Source: Martinezella tropici
Lineage (GTDB): Bacteria; Pseudomonadota; Alphaproteobacteria; Rhizobiales; Rhizobiaceae
Reading direction: 5' to 3'
DNA: 64,000 nt
NCBI RefSeq assembly: GCF_008370325.1
Contig: NZ_VNIP01000010.1
Span: 186,001-250,000, forward strand
Shown here piece after piece: positions 27,114 to 36,297 of this stretch (position 1 is the stretch's first letter; each line of letters opens with the position of its first letter). The notes under the pieces are model-generated. The model was not told the origin of the DNA. It was given only the letters and a program-made list of their open reading frames with translations, and made no database searches. A program made the translations under genes and the position numbers.

Positions 27114-27565
27114 TTAGCGATGGCATCTTCCTTCCGCAACCGACTTCCACCGCCCGCACGCATCAAAGATCACGCAACGCGCATAGGCCGTGTTTCTACA
27201 TGGAAAAATACTGAGCCTGCCTTGCGGAGAAAACTTTGATCGCATTGATCATTGAATCCGCGCTGGCAGACCTGACATCATCACGGACGGCGCGAACGGT
27301 TGGGTGCGGCTGGTCGGATGGTCCGAACCTCCGAGCGACGAGAGCCTTTCCGCTTTTCTCCGAATCGCGAAAACGCTCTATCCTTTTGTTGTTACGCAAT
27401 TCCGGACGGAAAACCGCTACGCACTTTTCCTGGAATTGCTCTAGCAAACGCTCTGGCTGCACGGCGGCAAACCGCCGCGTGATGTTTGAAACTCGTCGAT
27501 TATTGCATTTTTGCGCTTTGGTCGAATAGTTGCGTTCAATGCCACCAGGATGTCGGAGCTATCCC
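27114..27565. other. Intergenic region between nadE and the DUF1003 gene
   Basis: A 452-base gap between divergent genes. Its only recognised content is the mosaic repeat at 27341-27444. The rest (27114-27340 and 27445-27565) should contain both promoters, but I see no convincing promoter pair or operator, and no coding frame with a good start. Confidence 0.6.
27341..27444 (-). repeat. RIME-like mosaic repeat, copy B
   Basis: Read on the minus strand it begins CTAGAGCAATTCCAGGAAAA, passes through GCGGTTTTCCGTCCGGAATT and ends with an AGAGC inverted end, so it is a full-length copy. Close to copy C at 40843-40949. Unlike the other three copies it is not next to a stop codon; it lies between divergent genes. 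Confidence 0.85.
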
Positions 27566-28102
27566 ATGTATAACTTGCCCAATTTCGTTCATCTGCATTT
27601 CGACAAGACGGCCGACGAGCTCGGCGACATCGAGAAGCGCGTTCTCAAGAAGGCGCACGAAAGAAAAATCATATCCACCGACATCAACGCGGCCCTCTCG
27701 GCGGAAGCCTCCACTGGGCAGCGTCTGGCGGACGGTATCGCCCGTGTCGGCGGCTCCTGGTCTTTTATCGTCACCTTTTTGGTGTTCCTGGTGTTCTGGT
27801 GCATCGTCAACACCATTCTTCTCGCCACACGGGCCTTCGACCCCTACCCCTTCATCTTCCTGAATCTCGTCCTCTCCATGCTCGCCGCCATCCAGGCGCC
27901 GATCATCATGATGTCGCAGAACCGCCAAGCCGAACGCGACCGCTTCGAAGCCGCCAAGGACTACGAGGTCAATCTCAAGGCGGAATTGGAAGTGCTATCC
28001 TTGCACCAGAAGATCGATATGCAGGTGCTGACGGAGCTTGCGGTCGTGCGCGAAGACATCGCCAGGCTGAGCAAGCTGGTTGCCGAGAAAAGCGGAATCT
28101 GA
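27566..28102 (+). CDS. DUF1003 membrane protein
   Basis: A 178-residue inner-membrane protein of the DUF1003 family, function unknown. Two transmembrane helices at about 66-85 and 95-118 (SFIVTFLVFLVFWCIVNTILL and FIFLNLVLSMLAAIQAPIIMM) include the family core FLNLVLSMLAAIQAPIIMMSQNRQ. The C-terminal part after residue 120 is a charged helix, probably a coiled coil (RQAERDRFEAAKDYEVN). The ATG at 27566 has GGAG at the right spacing; a TTG at 27530 only adds 12 unlikely residues. It converges with the GFA gene, 2 bases apart. Confidence 0.9.
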   Translation: MYNLPNFVHLHFDKTADELGDIEKRVLKKAHERKIISTDINAALSAEASTGQRLADGIARVGGSWSFIVTFLVFLVFWCIVNTILLATRAFDPYPFIFLNLVLSMLAAIQAPIIMMSQNRQAERDRFEAAKDYEVNLKAELEVLSLHQKIDMQVLTELAVVREDIARLSKLVAEKSGI

Positions 28103-28104
28103 GG

Positions 28105-28530
28105 TCAATCGGAGGGGCCGGCCGTCAGCAATCCGGGTCGCCCCTGCCGATACTGCGGCAATCCATCGCTGATCTCATAGTAGTCGCCCTTATCGCCGCA
28201 GTAGATGTGATAGGTCAGCTTCAGGTCGCTCGGCTGATCGAACAGCCCTGCCATGATCGATATTTCGTCGACGCCATCCGCCGCCCAAAACAGGGCCGAG
28301 CCGCAGGTCCTGCAGAAACCGCGGCGGGCGAATGTGCTGGCGCGATACCAGGTAATCGCATCCTCCCCGTCGATCGTCAGGTTGGCGACTGGCACGTTGG
28401 TCGCAGCGTAATAGAGCCCGGTCTGCTTGCGGCACTGCGAGCAATGGCAGGCCACCACCTCACGCAATTTGCCGCGTGTCCTGAAACGCACGCTGCCGCA
28501 AAGGCAGGCTCCGCTGTGTTCGTCTGTCAT
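28105..28530 (-). CDS. GFA family zinc-binding protein (glutathione-dependent formaldehyde-activating enzyme-like)
   Basis: A 141-residue protein of the GFA/CENP-V fold. The zinc ligands are all present: CLCGSVRF at the N-terminus, CHCSQCRKQTG at 29-39, and FCRTCGSALFW further on. The founding member, Gfa of Paracoccus, speeds addition of formaldehyde to glutathione, but most homologues are uncharacterised, so the reaction here is not established. It ends 2 bases from the DUF1003 stop. Its transcript would run convergent to that gene. Confidence 0.92.
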   Translation of the reverse strand: MTDEHSGACLCGSVRFRTRGKLREVVACHCSQCRKQTGLYYAATNVPVANLTIDGEDAITWYRASTFARRGFCRTCGSALFWAADGVDEISIMAGLFDQPSDLKLTYHIYCGDKGDYYEISDGLPQYRQGRPGLLTAGPSD

Positions 28531-28633
28531 AGTTGCTCCCCATTTTCCGAGGAGCCTTCCCGAGAATGATCACCGGGTCAATCTCAAAGAAATGAAGCGT
28601 CTTTCAACCGGATTGATCTGCCGGCCACAAAAG

Positions 28634-28664
28634 CAGACGGGCCGGCGGTAGGCCGGCCCGTCTG
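28634..28664 (-). terminator. Rho-independent terminator of the DAHP synthase gene
   Basis: A 13-bp perfect GC-rich stem (CAGACGGGCCGGC / GCCGGCCCGTCTG) with a 5-base loop, 23 bases after the stop codon. On the minus strand it is followed by CTTTTG, a short T-run. Confidence 0.8.
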
Positions 28665-28687
28665 ATGAATATTGGCTCTGCGTTCGC

Positions 28688-30061
28688 TCAGCCGTGCGCG
28701 CGCATGCGCTTTTCGTCACGGCCGCCCTTCATCCGCTCGGCGAGCAGGAAGGCAAGCTCGAGCGCCTGGTCGGCATTGAGGCGCGGGTCGCAATGCGTGT
28801 GGTAGCGATCCTGCAGATCCTCGGCGCCGACGGCGCGGGCGCCGCCCGTGCATTCGGTCACGTCCTTGCCGGTCATCTCGATATGGATGCCGCCCGGATG
28901 CGTGCCCTCGGCACGATGGATCTGGAAGAAGCTTTCGACTTCCGACAGGATGCGCTCGAACGGGCGCGTCTTGTAGTTGTTGAGCGTGATCGTGTTGCCG
29001 TGCATCGGGTCGCATGACCAGACGACCTTGCGGCCCTCGCGCTCGACGGCGCGGATGAGGCGCGGCAGGTTATCGGCAACCTTGTCATGGCCGAAACGGC
29101 AGATCAGCGTCAAACGCCCGGCTTCGTTCTGCGGGTTGAGAATGTCGATCAGGTTGATGAGATCGTCCGCCTGCAGCGAAGGACCGCACTTCAAGCCGAT
29201 CGGGTTCTTGATGCCGCGGAAATACTCGACATGCGCATGATCGGCCTGGCGTGTGCGGTCACCGATCCAGAGCATGTGGCCCGAGGTCGCATACCAGTCG
29301 CCGGTCGTGGAATCGACGCGGGTGAAGGCCTCTTCATAGCCAAGCAGCAGCGCCTCGTGGCTGGTGAAGAAATCGGTCTCGCGCAGGCTCGCATTGCTCT
29401 CGGCGGTGATGCCGATCGCTCTCATGAAATCCATGGTCTCGCCGATGCGATCGGCAAGCTTGCGGTAACGCTCGCCCTGCGGACTGTCCTTGACGAAACC
29501 AAGCATCCATTTCTGCACGTTTTCGAGATTGGCGTAGCCGCCCATGGCAAAAGCGCGCAGCAGGTTCAACGTCGCGGCAGACTGGCGGTAAGCCATCAAC
29601 TGACGTTCCGGATTGGGAATGCGCGCCTCTTCGGTGAAGTCGATGCCGTTGATGATGTCACCGCGATAGCTCGGCAGCGAGACGCCGTTCTGCGTTTCGA
29701 TGTTCGAAGACCGCGGCTTGGCGAACTGGCCGGCAATGCGGCCGACCTTGACGACCGGCAACTGCGCGCCGAACGTCAGCACGACAGCCATCTGCAGGAA
29801 GGCGCGGAAGAAGTCGCGGATCGTATCGGCGCCGTGTTCCGCGAAGCTTTCGGCACAATCGCCGCCCTGCAACAGAAAACCGTTACCCTCGGCAACATTG
29901 GCAAGATGTGCCTTCAGACGACGAGCTTCACCGGCAAAAACGAGCGGAGGATAGCTTGCAAGCTGCGCTTCCGTGTCTGCAAGCGCTGCCCTGTCCGGAA
30001 AATCCGGCACCTGCTGGATCGGTTTCTGCCGCCAACTGTTCGGTGTCCAATTCTGTGCCAT
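28688..30061 (-). CDS. 3-deoxy-7-phosphoheptulonate (DAHP) synthase, class II
   Basis: Catalyses the first step of the shikimate pathway, joining phosphoenolpyruvate and erythrose 4-phosphate. The 457 residues and sequence place it in the plant-like class II (AroAII) group. Key segments are LQGGDCAESF, KVGRIAGQFAKPRSS (PEP and phosphate binding), WSCDPMHGNTI and THPGGIHIEMTGKDVTECTGG near the C-terminus. Cysteine in GGDCAE, and the histidine and glutamate in the last motifs, are the expected metal ligands. I chose the ATG at 30059-30061 (site AGGTGAG); a GTG three codons upstream at 30070 is possible. Often named aroF or aroG; I leave the symbol open. Confidence 0.95.
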   Translation of the reverse strand: MAQNWTPNSWRQKPIQQVPDFPDRAALADTEAQLASYPPLVFAGEARRLKAHLANVAEGNGFLLQGGDCAESFAEHGADTIRDFFRAFLQMAVVLTFGAQLPVVKVGRIAGQFAKPRSSNIETQNGVSLPSYRGDIINGIDFTEEARIPNPERQLMAYRQSAATLNLLRAFAMGGYANLENVQKWMLGFVKDSPQGERYRKLADRIGETMDFMRAIGITAESNASLRETDFFTSHEALLLGYEEAFTRVDSTTGDWYATSGHMLWIGDRTRQADHAHVEYFRGIKNPIGLKCGPSLQADDLINLIDILNPQNEAGRLTLICRFGHDKVADNLPRLIRAVEREGRKVVWSCDPMHGNTITLNNYKTRPFERILSEVESFFQIHRAEGTHPGGIHIEMTGKDVTECTGGARAVGAEDLQDRYHTHCDPRLNADQALELAFLLAERMKGGRDEKRMRAHG

Positions 30062-30216
30062 CTCACTCACCTGCTTGTGCGCCCGATCTTGGCCGGGCGT
30101 CCCGTCGTCGTAAATAACGCGCGCTTATAAACCTTTGCCGCCCCCTTGCATAGGCAGGCAAACTACTGTGCTGATCTTTTGTGGCGCAGCCGATAACCTG
30201 CCGCCAGCCGGGCGCG

Positions 30217-31602
30217 TTACACGCGCTGGCCGTTGCGGATGCGATAGCTCGGCGAATACATCGTCACCAATTCTTCCGCTGCTGTCGGATGCACGGCCAT
30301 GGTGCGATCGAAATCATCCTTGGTGCAGCCGGCCTTCACAGGAATGCCGAGAAGCTGCGCCATCTCGCCGGCATCGTGGCCGAGGATATGGGCGCCGATC
30401 ACCTTGCGGTCGGCGGCATTGACAATCAGCTTCATGATCATCTTCTCGGCTCGGCCCGAAAGCGTCGCCTTCATCGGCCGGAACTGCGCGCGATAGACTT
30501 CCAGTTCCGGATAGCGCTTGGCCGCCTCTTCTTCGGTCAGTCCGACCGTGCCGATCTCCGGCTGCGAGAAGACCGCGGTCGGGATCAACTCATGATCCGG
30601 CCGCGTCGGATTGTTCTTGTAGACGGTCTCGATGAAGCACATGGCCTCATGGATCGCGACCGGCGTCAATTGTACCCGATCAGTGACGTCGCCGAGGGCA
30701 TAGATGTTTGCAACAGAGGTGCGCGAATATTCGTCGACGACGACGGCACCCCGCTCGTTGATTGCGACGCCGGCTGCCTCAAGCCCCAGATTTTCGGTAT
30801 TCGGCGTGCGGCCAAGCGCCAGCATGACGGTATCGACCGTCAGGGATTTATCATTCTTAGTTCGGACGCTTAGGCCATTTTCCGTCTTCTCGACGCTCTG
30901 GATGATATCGTGGCAGAGAATGCGGATGCCCTTTTCCTCCATTGCCTCATGCAGGCCCTTGCGCAGGTCCTGGTCGAAGCGGGAGAGGATCTCAGCACCG
31001 CGATAGATCAATGTCGTCTCGACGCCGAGGCCATGGAAGATATTGGCGAACTCGACGGCGATATAGCCGCCGCCGGCGATCAAGATCGACTTCGGCAGTT
31101 CCTTCAAATGGAAAGCTTCATTGGAGGAGATGCAAAGCTCATGCCCCGGCAGCGCCGTATGCAAGTTCGGCCGGCCGCCGGTGGCTATGACGATGGTTTC
31201 CGCGGTGACGGTCTGGCCGGTCTTCAAAAGCTTGATCGTATGGGCGTCCACCAGCTCGGCGCGGGTATCGAAGATCTCGGCCTTGGCATTGTCGAGCCCC
31301 TTGCGATAAAGTCCCTCCAGCCGAGCAATCTCCTTGTCCTTCGCTTCGATCAGCTTCTTCCAGTTGAATGTGCTTTCGCCGACCGTCCAGCCGAAACCGG
31401 CAGCATCCTCGAAATGCTCGCTATATTGCGAGGCATAGACGAACAGCTTCTTCGGCACGCAGCCACGAATGACGCAGGTGCCGCCGTAGCGGTATTCCTC
31501 GGCGATACCGACCTTCTTGCCAAGTGAGGCCGCGACACGCGCGCTGCGCACGCCGCCGGAACCGCCGCCAATCACGAAAAGGTCGAAATCAAACGAAGGC
31601 AT
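30217..31602 (-). CDS. gor: Glutathione-disulfide reductase
   Basis: Reduces oxidised glutathione with NADPH, using FAD. The 461 residues show the FAD-binding GGGSGGVRSAR motif at 12-22, the redox-active pair C43 and C48 in GTCVIRGCVPKK, the NADPH-binding GGGYIAVEFANIFHGLG, and the C-terminal catalytic HPTAAEE. The IRGC spacing is the glutathione reductase type rather than lipoamide dehydrogenase. A terminator-like hairpin lies between it and the DUF2059 gene upstream, so gor probably has its own promoter in the 82 bases before its start. Confidence 0.96.
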   Translation of the reverse strand: MPSFDFDLFVIGGGSGGVRSARVAASLGKKVGIAEEYRYGGTCVIRGCVPKKLFVYASQYSEHFEDAAGFGWTVGESTFNWKKLIEAKDKEIARLEGLYRKGLDNAKAEIFDTRAELVDAHTIKLLKTGQTVTAETIVIATGGRPNLHTALPGHELCISSNEAFHLKELPKSILIAGGGYIAVEFANIFHGLGVETTLIYRGAEILSRFDQDLRKGLHEAMEEKGIRILCHDIIQSVEKTENGLSVRTKNDKSLTVDTVMLALGRTPNTENLGLEAAGVAINERGAVVVDEYSRTSVANIYALGDVTDRVQLTPVAIHEAMCFIETVYKNNPTRPDHELIPTAVFSQPEIGTVGLTEEEAAKRYPELEVYRAQFRPMKATLSGRAEKMIMKLIVNAADRKVIGAHILGHDAGEMAQLLGIPVKAGCTKDDFDRTMAVHPTAAEELVTMYSPSYRIRNGQRV

Positions 31603-31684
31603 CGGTGGCTCCTGTCGAAATGAACATGCGCAAAAGTGTCATTGGGGTTCGCACTCATATAGGGAGCCGCGATACAAAAAGAAA

Positions 31685-31705
31685 AGCCCGGATCTCGCCC
31701 GGGCT
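31685..31705 (-). terminator. Terminator of the rpiA-DUF2059 unit
   Basis: A 7-bp stem (AGCCCGG / CCGGGCT, 7-base loop) followed on the minus strand by TTTTCTTTTT, a strong T-rich tail. It ends transcription from rpiA-DUF2059 before gor. Confidence 0.8.
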
Positions 31706-31784
31706 CTGAATTTGCAACTGCCAACCGATCATTCCGAAAACGCGAGACGTCGCGCCGAAAATGGCCGAGGCAAGAAATTTCTGC

Positions 31785-32342
31785 TTACTGCTTCGGCGCG
31801 GGCTGCGCTGCTGCGGCACCGGCATCCGGCACTGCGACGGGCTGTTTGACGACTTTCTGCAGAGCGTCGTTGCTCTGCTTTGCGAGATCGCGCGAAATGC
31901 CCTGGCTCCAGATGTCGGCTGCCTTGTAAAGCTCGCGGGTGGCGAGCGGACCATCCTTGAGAAGCTTCTTGCCGGCCGGCGAACCGTAGAAATCGGCAAT
32001 CGCCTTCAGTTCATCGGCCGAGAAGGCCTTGGCATAGGTGACGGCAGCTTCGCGCTCGAGATCGGCACGACGCGGAGCGAGCGCCAGAGCGGTGGCATCG
32101 ACGGTCGAGTTGATCGCATCACCGAAATTCGGGTTTGCCTGGATCATCGTGCTCTTCAGCTGCTCGGCCAGGTTCGGCAGGATATTATCGAACTGATTGG
32201 TGATGCCCAGAGCATTGATCGCGGCGCGCGCAGCCTTGATCTGATCCTCGGAAACTTCCTGAGCGTTCACGGAACCGAAGGCAATGCCCGAAAAAAGGAT
32301 GGTTGCAGCGGCAAGACGGCCAAGACCCGCAAATTTGATCAT
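31785..32342 (-). CDS. DUF2059 domain periplasmic protein
   Basis: A 185-residue secreted protein. A signal peptide covers about 1-28 (hydrophobic LAAATILFSGIAFGSVNA, cut before QEVSED). The mature part is the DUF2059 domain, with the recognisable ADELKAIADFYGSPAGKKLL segment; function unknown. The last 20 residues are Ala/Pro/Gln-rich. The open frame runs to 32402 inside rpiA, but the ATG at 32340-32342 gives the signal peptide and has AGGAG upstream at somewhat long spacing. It begins 13 bases after the rpiA stop, so the two form an operon. Confidence 0.9.
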   Translation of the reverse strand: MIKFAGLGRLAAATILFSGIAFGSVNAQEVSEDQIKAARAAINALGITNQFDNILPNLAEQLKSTMIQANPNFGDAINSTVDATALALAPRRADLEREAAVTYAKAFSADELKAIADFYGSPAGKKLLKDGPLATRELYKAADIWSQGISRDLAKQSNDALQKVVKQPVAVPDAGAAAAQPAPKQ

Positions 32343-32355
32343 GAGATGAGTGCTC

Positions 32356-33057
32356 CTATGTATTGTTCGCCTGCAACGTACGCGCACCGGCAGGGCCGGC
32401 AATAATCGCTAATGTCGCCATATGGATAAAGAGCCCGTGTTCGACAACGCCGGGAATCGAATAGAGCTCGCTCGACAGCGCCTCTGCATCAGGAATACGG
32501 CCGAAAGATGCATCGACGATGTAATGCCCCCCGTCGGTGACAAAGAGGCTGTCGCCGGAGCGGCGCATGTTGAGCGCGCCCGAGAGCCCAAGACGCGAGG
32601 CCGCCTTCTCGATGAGGATGCGAGTGGAAACGAGACCGAAGGGATTGACCTCGATCGGCAGCGGGAAGGCTCCGAGCGTCTCGACGACCTTGCTTTGATC
32701 CGCGATGACGATCATGCGGGCTGAGGAAGCAGCAACGATCTTCTCGCGCAGCAGTGCGCCGCCGCCGCCCTTGATCAGCGTCAGCGCGCCATCCAGCTCG
32801 TCGGCGCCATCGATGGTCAGATCAAGTTCCGGAAGCTCGTCAAGCGATTTTAACGGCACGCCGAGCTCGTTGCAGAGCTTGGCAGTCCTTTCGGAGGTCG
32901 GAACGCCCTGGATCGAGAGGCCAGCCGCGACCTTTTCGGCGAGCAGGCGAACGAATTCCTCCGCCGTGGTGCCGGTGCCGATCCCGAGCCGCATGCCGCT
33001 CTCGACATGAGCGAGCGCGGCTCTCGCAGCCTCAATCTTCATCTGGCGGGCGTCCAT
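32356..33057 (-). CDS. rpiA: Ribose-5-phosphate isomerase A
   Basis: Interconverts ribose 5-phosphate and ribulose 5-phosphate in the non-oxidative pentose phosphate pathway. The 233 residues match RpiA, with the phosphate-binding GTGTTAEEFVR loop, the catalytic DGADELD segment and the KGGGGALLREKI loop all intact. It is divergent from gph and followed at once by the DUF2059 gene. Functionally it takes over from gnd, which lies 21 kb away in this window. Confidence 0.97.
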   Translation of the reverse strand: MDARQMKIEAARAALAHVESGMRLGIGTGTTAEEFVRLLAEKVAAGLSIQGVPTSERTAKLCNELGVPLKSLDELPELDLTIDGADELDGALTLIKGGGGALLREKIVAASSARMIVIADQSKVVETLGAFPLPIEVNPFGLVSTRILIEKAASRLGLSGALNMRRSGDSLFVTDGGHYIVDASFGRIPDAEALSSELYSIPGVVEHGLFIHMATLAIIAGPAGARTLQANNT

Positions 33058-33252
33058 GCGCCACCTGCTCCCATTGTTACGTTGGTCTGCTGTTTACACG
33101 GCTCTCCAGCCAAACGAAAGCCAAAATAACGGCATGATATAGAAATCCCCGCCCCCTCCTCACCCGGGCTTCCGGGGTGCTTCAGTTGCAATTGCCCGCG
33201 CGATCTTTTAACTCCGAAGACGTACTCTTTTCTCTGCAAAGGCCGATTCCTC

Positions 33253-33927
33253 GTGAAATCTCCCCTTGTCGTATTCGATCTCGACGGCACGCTGCTGGAC
33301 ACGCATGCGGACCTCATCGTCAGCCTCAACCATACGATTGCCGCGCTCGATCTTCCGCCGGTCAGCTACGATGACGTGACGCATCTCGTCGGCAATGGTG
33401 CGCAGGTGATGATCGAGCGAGCTTGCAAACTGCACGGCTATGCGCTGACGTCGGAAGAATTGCCGGCTCTGCTCCAGCGCTTCATAACCCATTACTCCGA
33501 GACGATGCCCGGCGTCACGCAGCCCTATCCCGGGCTCCTGGCCGCGCTTACCACGCTGAGGAACAAAGGCTACAAGCTTGCCGTCTGCACCAACAAGATG
33601 GAATCGCTTGCGCGCACGCTTCTCGACCGGCTCGAACTGACCCAATATTTCGAGACCATCACCGGCGGAGACACCTTCACCGTGCGCAAGCCGAATGCCG
33701 AGCACCTGATCGGTACGGTCGAACGCGCCGGCGGCGACATCGCGCGCACGATCATGATCGGCGACAGCATCAATGACATTCTCGTTGCCCGCAACGCCGG
33801 CGTCCCCTCGATCGCCGTCCCATTCGGCTATTCCGATGTCGGTATCGAAACGCTCGGCCCGAACCGCATCATCTATCACTACGACGAGCTTACGCCGGAA
33901 CTGGTCGAAGGGCTGCTGGCGGCCTGA
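33253..33927 (+). CDS. gph: Phosphoglycolate phosphatase (HAD family)
   Basis: A 224-residue HAD hydrolase that removes phosphoglycolate, a DNA-repair and photorespiration by-product. The nucleophile motif FDLDGTLLDT is at 8-17, the second motif in CTNKME, the Lys of motif III in VRKPNAEHL, and motif IV in MIGDSINDI. The helical cap between the first two motifs is of the PGPase type. Start is GTG at 33253; the ribosome site is weak, but no better start exists. It converges with the L,D-transpeptidase over a shared terminator. HAD enzymes are promiscuous, so the substrate is likely but not certain. Confidence 0.9.
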   Translation: MKSPLVVFDLDGTLLDTHADLIVSLNHTIAALDLPPVSYDDVTHLVGNGAQVMIERACKLHGYALTSEELPALLQRFITHYSETMPGVTQPYPGLLAALTTLRNKGYKLAVCTNKMESLARTLLDRLELTQYFETITGGDTFTVRKPNAEHLIGTVERAGGDIARTIMIGDSINDILVARNAGVPSIAVPFGYSDVGIETLGPNRIIYHYDELTPELVEGLLAA

Positions 33928-33944
33928 GAGATTCCCTTAATGCA

Positions 33945-33968
33945 AAGGGCGGCCGATGGGCCGCCCTT
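33945..33968. terminator. Bidirectional terminator between gph and the L,D-transpeptidase gene
   Basis: A 10-bp perfect stem (AAGGGCGGCC / GGCCGCCCTT) with a 4-base loop, 17 bases after gph and 24 before the convergent stop. The plus side is followed by CTGTGTTT; the A-rich left end gives a short U-run on the minus strand. Confidence 0.8.
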
Positions 33969-33992
33969 CTGTGTTTCGTGATCGAACTGATC

Positions 33993-35891
33993 TCAGATCT
34001 GAGCAGTACGCGCCTTTGAGGTCGCATCGAGCGCCTTCAGCGTTGCCGCGTCGCGATCGTAGACGTCGTTGAAATACTGTACGACGCCGTCCTTGTTCGG
34101 CCAGGCGGTGAAGTAGGCGATATAGATCGGGAATTTCTGCGGCACCGGAACAGCCTTGTTCTGGCCGGCTGCGATCTGCTTGGCGACGTCATCGACCGTG
34201 GTGTTCAGCACGGCGGCTGCCATCGCGCGCGGATCAGCGAGGCGGACGCAGCCATGGCTGAGTGCGCGCATATCCTTCTTGAAGAAGCTCTTCTGCGGCG
34301 TATCGTGCATGTAGATCGCATGCGAATTCGGGAAGAGGATCTTCAGCTCGCCCAGCGCGTTGTCGCTGCTCGGCGGCTGGCGAACCGAGATGCTCTTCGT
34401 CGAACCGTACCAGTCGACGCTCGACGATGCGACGGCCTGGCCGCCGACTTCGACCTGATAGCCCATGCGATCGAGATAGTTCGGATCGGAGCGCAGCTTC
34501 GGCAGCATCTCGTTGATGATGATCGACTGCGGAACGCCCCAGAAAGGATTGAACTCGACCGTCTGCACTTGATTTTCGAAGAAGAAGGTCTGGTGCTGCT
34601 TGCTGCCGACGACGACGCGCATCGACAGCTGTTCCTGGTTATTATTGTGGTAATAGACCATGAATGCCGGCTGGTTGATGAAGACGTAGCGCGGTCCGAG
34701 CTCCGCCGGCAGCCAGCGCAGCTGCTCCATCGCGACGACCAGCTTCTGGATCTTCGCATCGTTGTTCTCGCCCACCATGGCGCGAACGGAGGACGGGCCG
34801 ATCACGCCGTCAGCGGTCAGTCCCTTTTCCCTCTGGAAGTCTTCGACCAGCGACACCAGTTCGGGCGTGTAGTCAGGTGTGCCGAGATAGGCCGAGAAAA
34901 GATCGGCATGAGCAGTCTTCAGCGCATCCGAGCCGCGATGCTCAATCGCCTTGACGATATTGGCCATTTCCGGCGAATTACCGCCTGGCTTCAGGATACC
35001 GGTCAAAGAAATGGAAATGTGGCTGCCGTCCGCTCCCGATTCGGCACGCAGCTTTGCGAGCTCCGTCTTCAACAACTGGAACTGCTGGTTGGACGGGCTG
35101 CGGCTGTTGAGATAGGAGGCAACGTCCGGGCTGGAACGCAACACGTCGAGCATTGCCGCCAGATTGACGTCCTTGCGCTTGAAATCGTGATAGCCGGAGA
35201 GCTTGTTCGGATCGAGACGGCCGCGGACCGTATCCTGGACGAACATCAGCACCTTGCTGGAGAGCGTGAGCTCGAACTGCATGAGAGCCCGATCACGCAT
35301 CACCGGATCAGCATTTTCAGCATTGTCGCCGGGCAGCGTCACCGCATAGTCGGCGGGATCGAGGCCGACGGAACCGGCGTCGGCAAGAACCGCCATCGCG
35401 GCCTTCGCCTTGTCGCTGACAACGTGATCGGCAACCCAGAGAAGGGGTTTGCTCTGATCGGCGTAATAGGATTCGATCGCCTTGGCGATATCATTCGTCG
35501 CCATGACGCGCGCATCGGAAAGATACCGACGCTGCGAAATCTCCGTATCGACCGCGACCGGCGTCGGAGAGGCATCGGCGACCGCGCCTGTCACCATCGG
35601 ATCGGCAAAATGCGCGGTCGAAACCAGACGCATCGCATCTGCCTTGTAGGTATAGTATTTCGGCGCATCGACCGTCGGCAGCGGCTGTTTTGCCCGCGGA
35701 GGCTGATCGGCATCCAGCGTCTGCATCGGGTTGACAGGAACCGGCGCCGAAACCTGTGTGCTCTGCTGGCGTCCCTGACCGCCACGGATGAAATCCATGA
35801 GGGTCATCGCGCTCGCGGAGGTTACGCCGATGGAGGAAAGGCAACAGGAAAGAGCCAGGACGGATGCTGTGGCTTTGATGGCAAGTTTCAT
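33993..35891 (-). CDS. L,D-transpeptidase, YcbB/LdtD-like, with peptidoglycan-binding domain
   Basis: A 632-residue exported enzyme that forms 3-3 cross-links in peptidoglycan or attaches proteins to it. A signal peptide covers about 1-28 (ends SASA). After a Pro-rich linker comes a scaffold domain of the YcbB type (about 130-330), a peptidoglycan-binding domain 1 unit (LVSLVEDFQREKGLTADGVIGPSS), and the YkuD catalytic domain with HAIYMHDTP and SHGCVRL; the catalytic cysteine is C548. Rhizobia rely strongly on L,D-transpeptidases for wall growth. Transcribed alone, divergent from fumC. Confidence 0.94.
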   Translation of the reverse strand: MKLAIKATASVLALSCCLSSIGVTSASAMTLMDFIRGGQGRQQSTQVSAPVPVNPMQTLDADQPPRAKQPLPTVDAPKYYTYKADAMRLVSTAHFADPMVTGAVADASPTPVAVDTEISQRRYLSDARVMATNDIAKAIESYYADQSKPLLWVADHVVSDKAKAAMAVLADAGSVGLDPADYAVTLPGDNAENADPVMRDRALMQFELTLSSKVLMFVQDTVRGRLDPNKLSGYHDFKRKDVNLAAMLDVLRSSPDVASYLNSRSPSNQQFQLLKTELAKLRAESGADGSHISISLTGILKPGGNSPEMANIVKAIEHRGSDALKTAHADLFSAYLGTPDYTPELVSLVEDFQREKGLTADGVIGPSSVRAMVGENNDAKIQKLVVAMEQLRWLPAELGPRYVFINQPAFMVYYHNNNQEQLSMRVVVGSKQHQTFFFENQVQTVEFNPFWGVPQSIIINEMLPKLRSDPNYLDRMGYQVEVGGQAVASSSVDWYGSTKSISVRQPPSSDNALGELKILFPNSHAIYMHDTPQKSFFKKDMRALSHGCVRLADPRAMAAAVLNTTVDDVAKQIAAGQNKAVPVPQKFPIYIAYFTAWPNKDGVVQYFNDVYDRDAATLKALDATSKARTAQI

Positions 35892-36297
35892 TCTCTAATC
35901 GGGTCCCTGTATCGTGCGATAACTTCGAGCCTGGCGGGGCTGTTTTCAACTCGGCCGCGATGTCGTGAGACATCGTATATCCACTAGAATGAAAACGGCG
36001 AAACCCGCCTTTCGTTCAATGCCTCAACTTCACATTACGAAGCAGCGGCGTTTTCCGCGGCTCAGTTCACACAAAATTATGAAATTATTGGTTAATCTTT
36101 TATTGAAATTTCCCAGGCTTTTTAAGCGTCGGAAAATGCAATTCTGTGAATATATGTGGAGCGTGTCAAAAAGGGCACGCCGGAGCATGAGAAAAACATG
36201 ATCAACAGGATCATGAAATAGCGCTTTGATGTTTTCATAGGCGCCGTTCGGCCCTATATGGCTGCTATCCGTCTCAATGGAAAGCAGGACCAGTAAC
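35892..36297. promoter_or_regulatory. Divergent region between the L,D-transpeptidase gene and fumC
   Basis: A 406-base gap with no gene I can support. Two perfect small inverted repeats stand out: CGATGTC-GTGA-GACATCG at 35958-35975, 67 bases before the transpeptidase start, and CATGATC-AACAG-GATCATG at 36197-36215, 83 bases before fumC. The middle (36040-36150) is clearly AT-richer than the surroundings. Either repeat could be an operator; no regulator can be named. Confidence 0.4.

Noticed and set aside
34254..35987. 577-residue open frame on the plus strand opposite the L,D-transpeptidase gene
   Set aside because: Antisense shadow; the Arg/His-rich product has no recognisable domain, and the minus strand encodes a complete enzyme with its catalytic cysteine motif.
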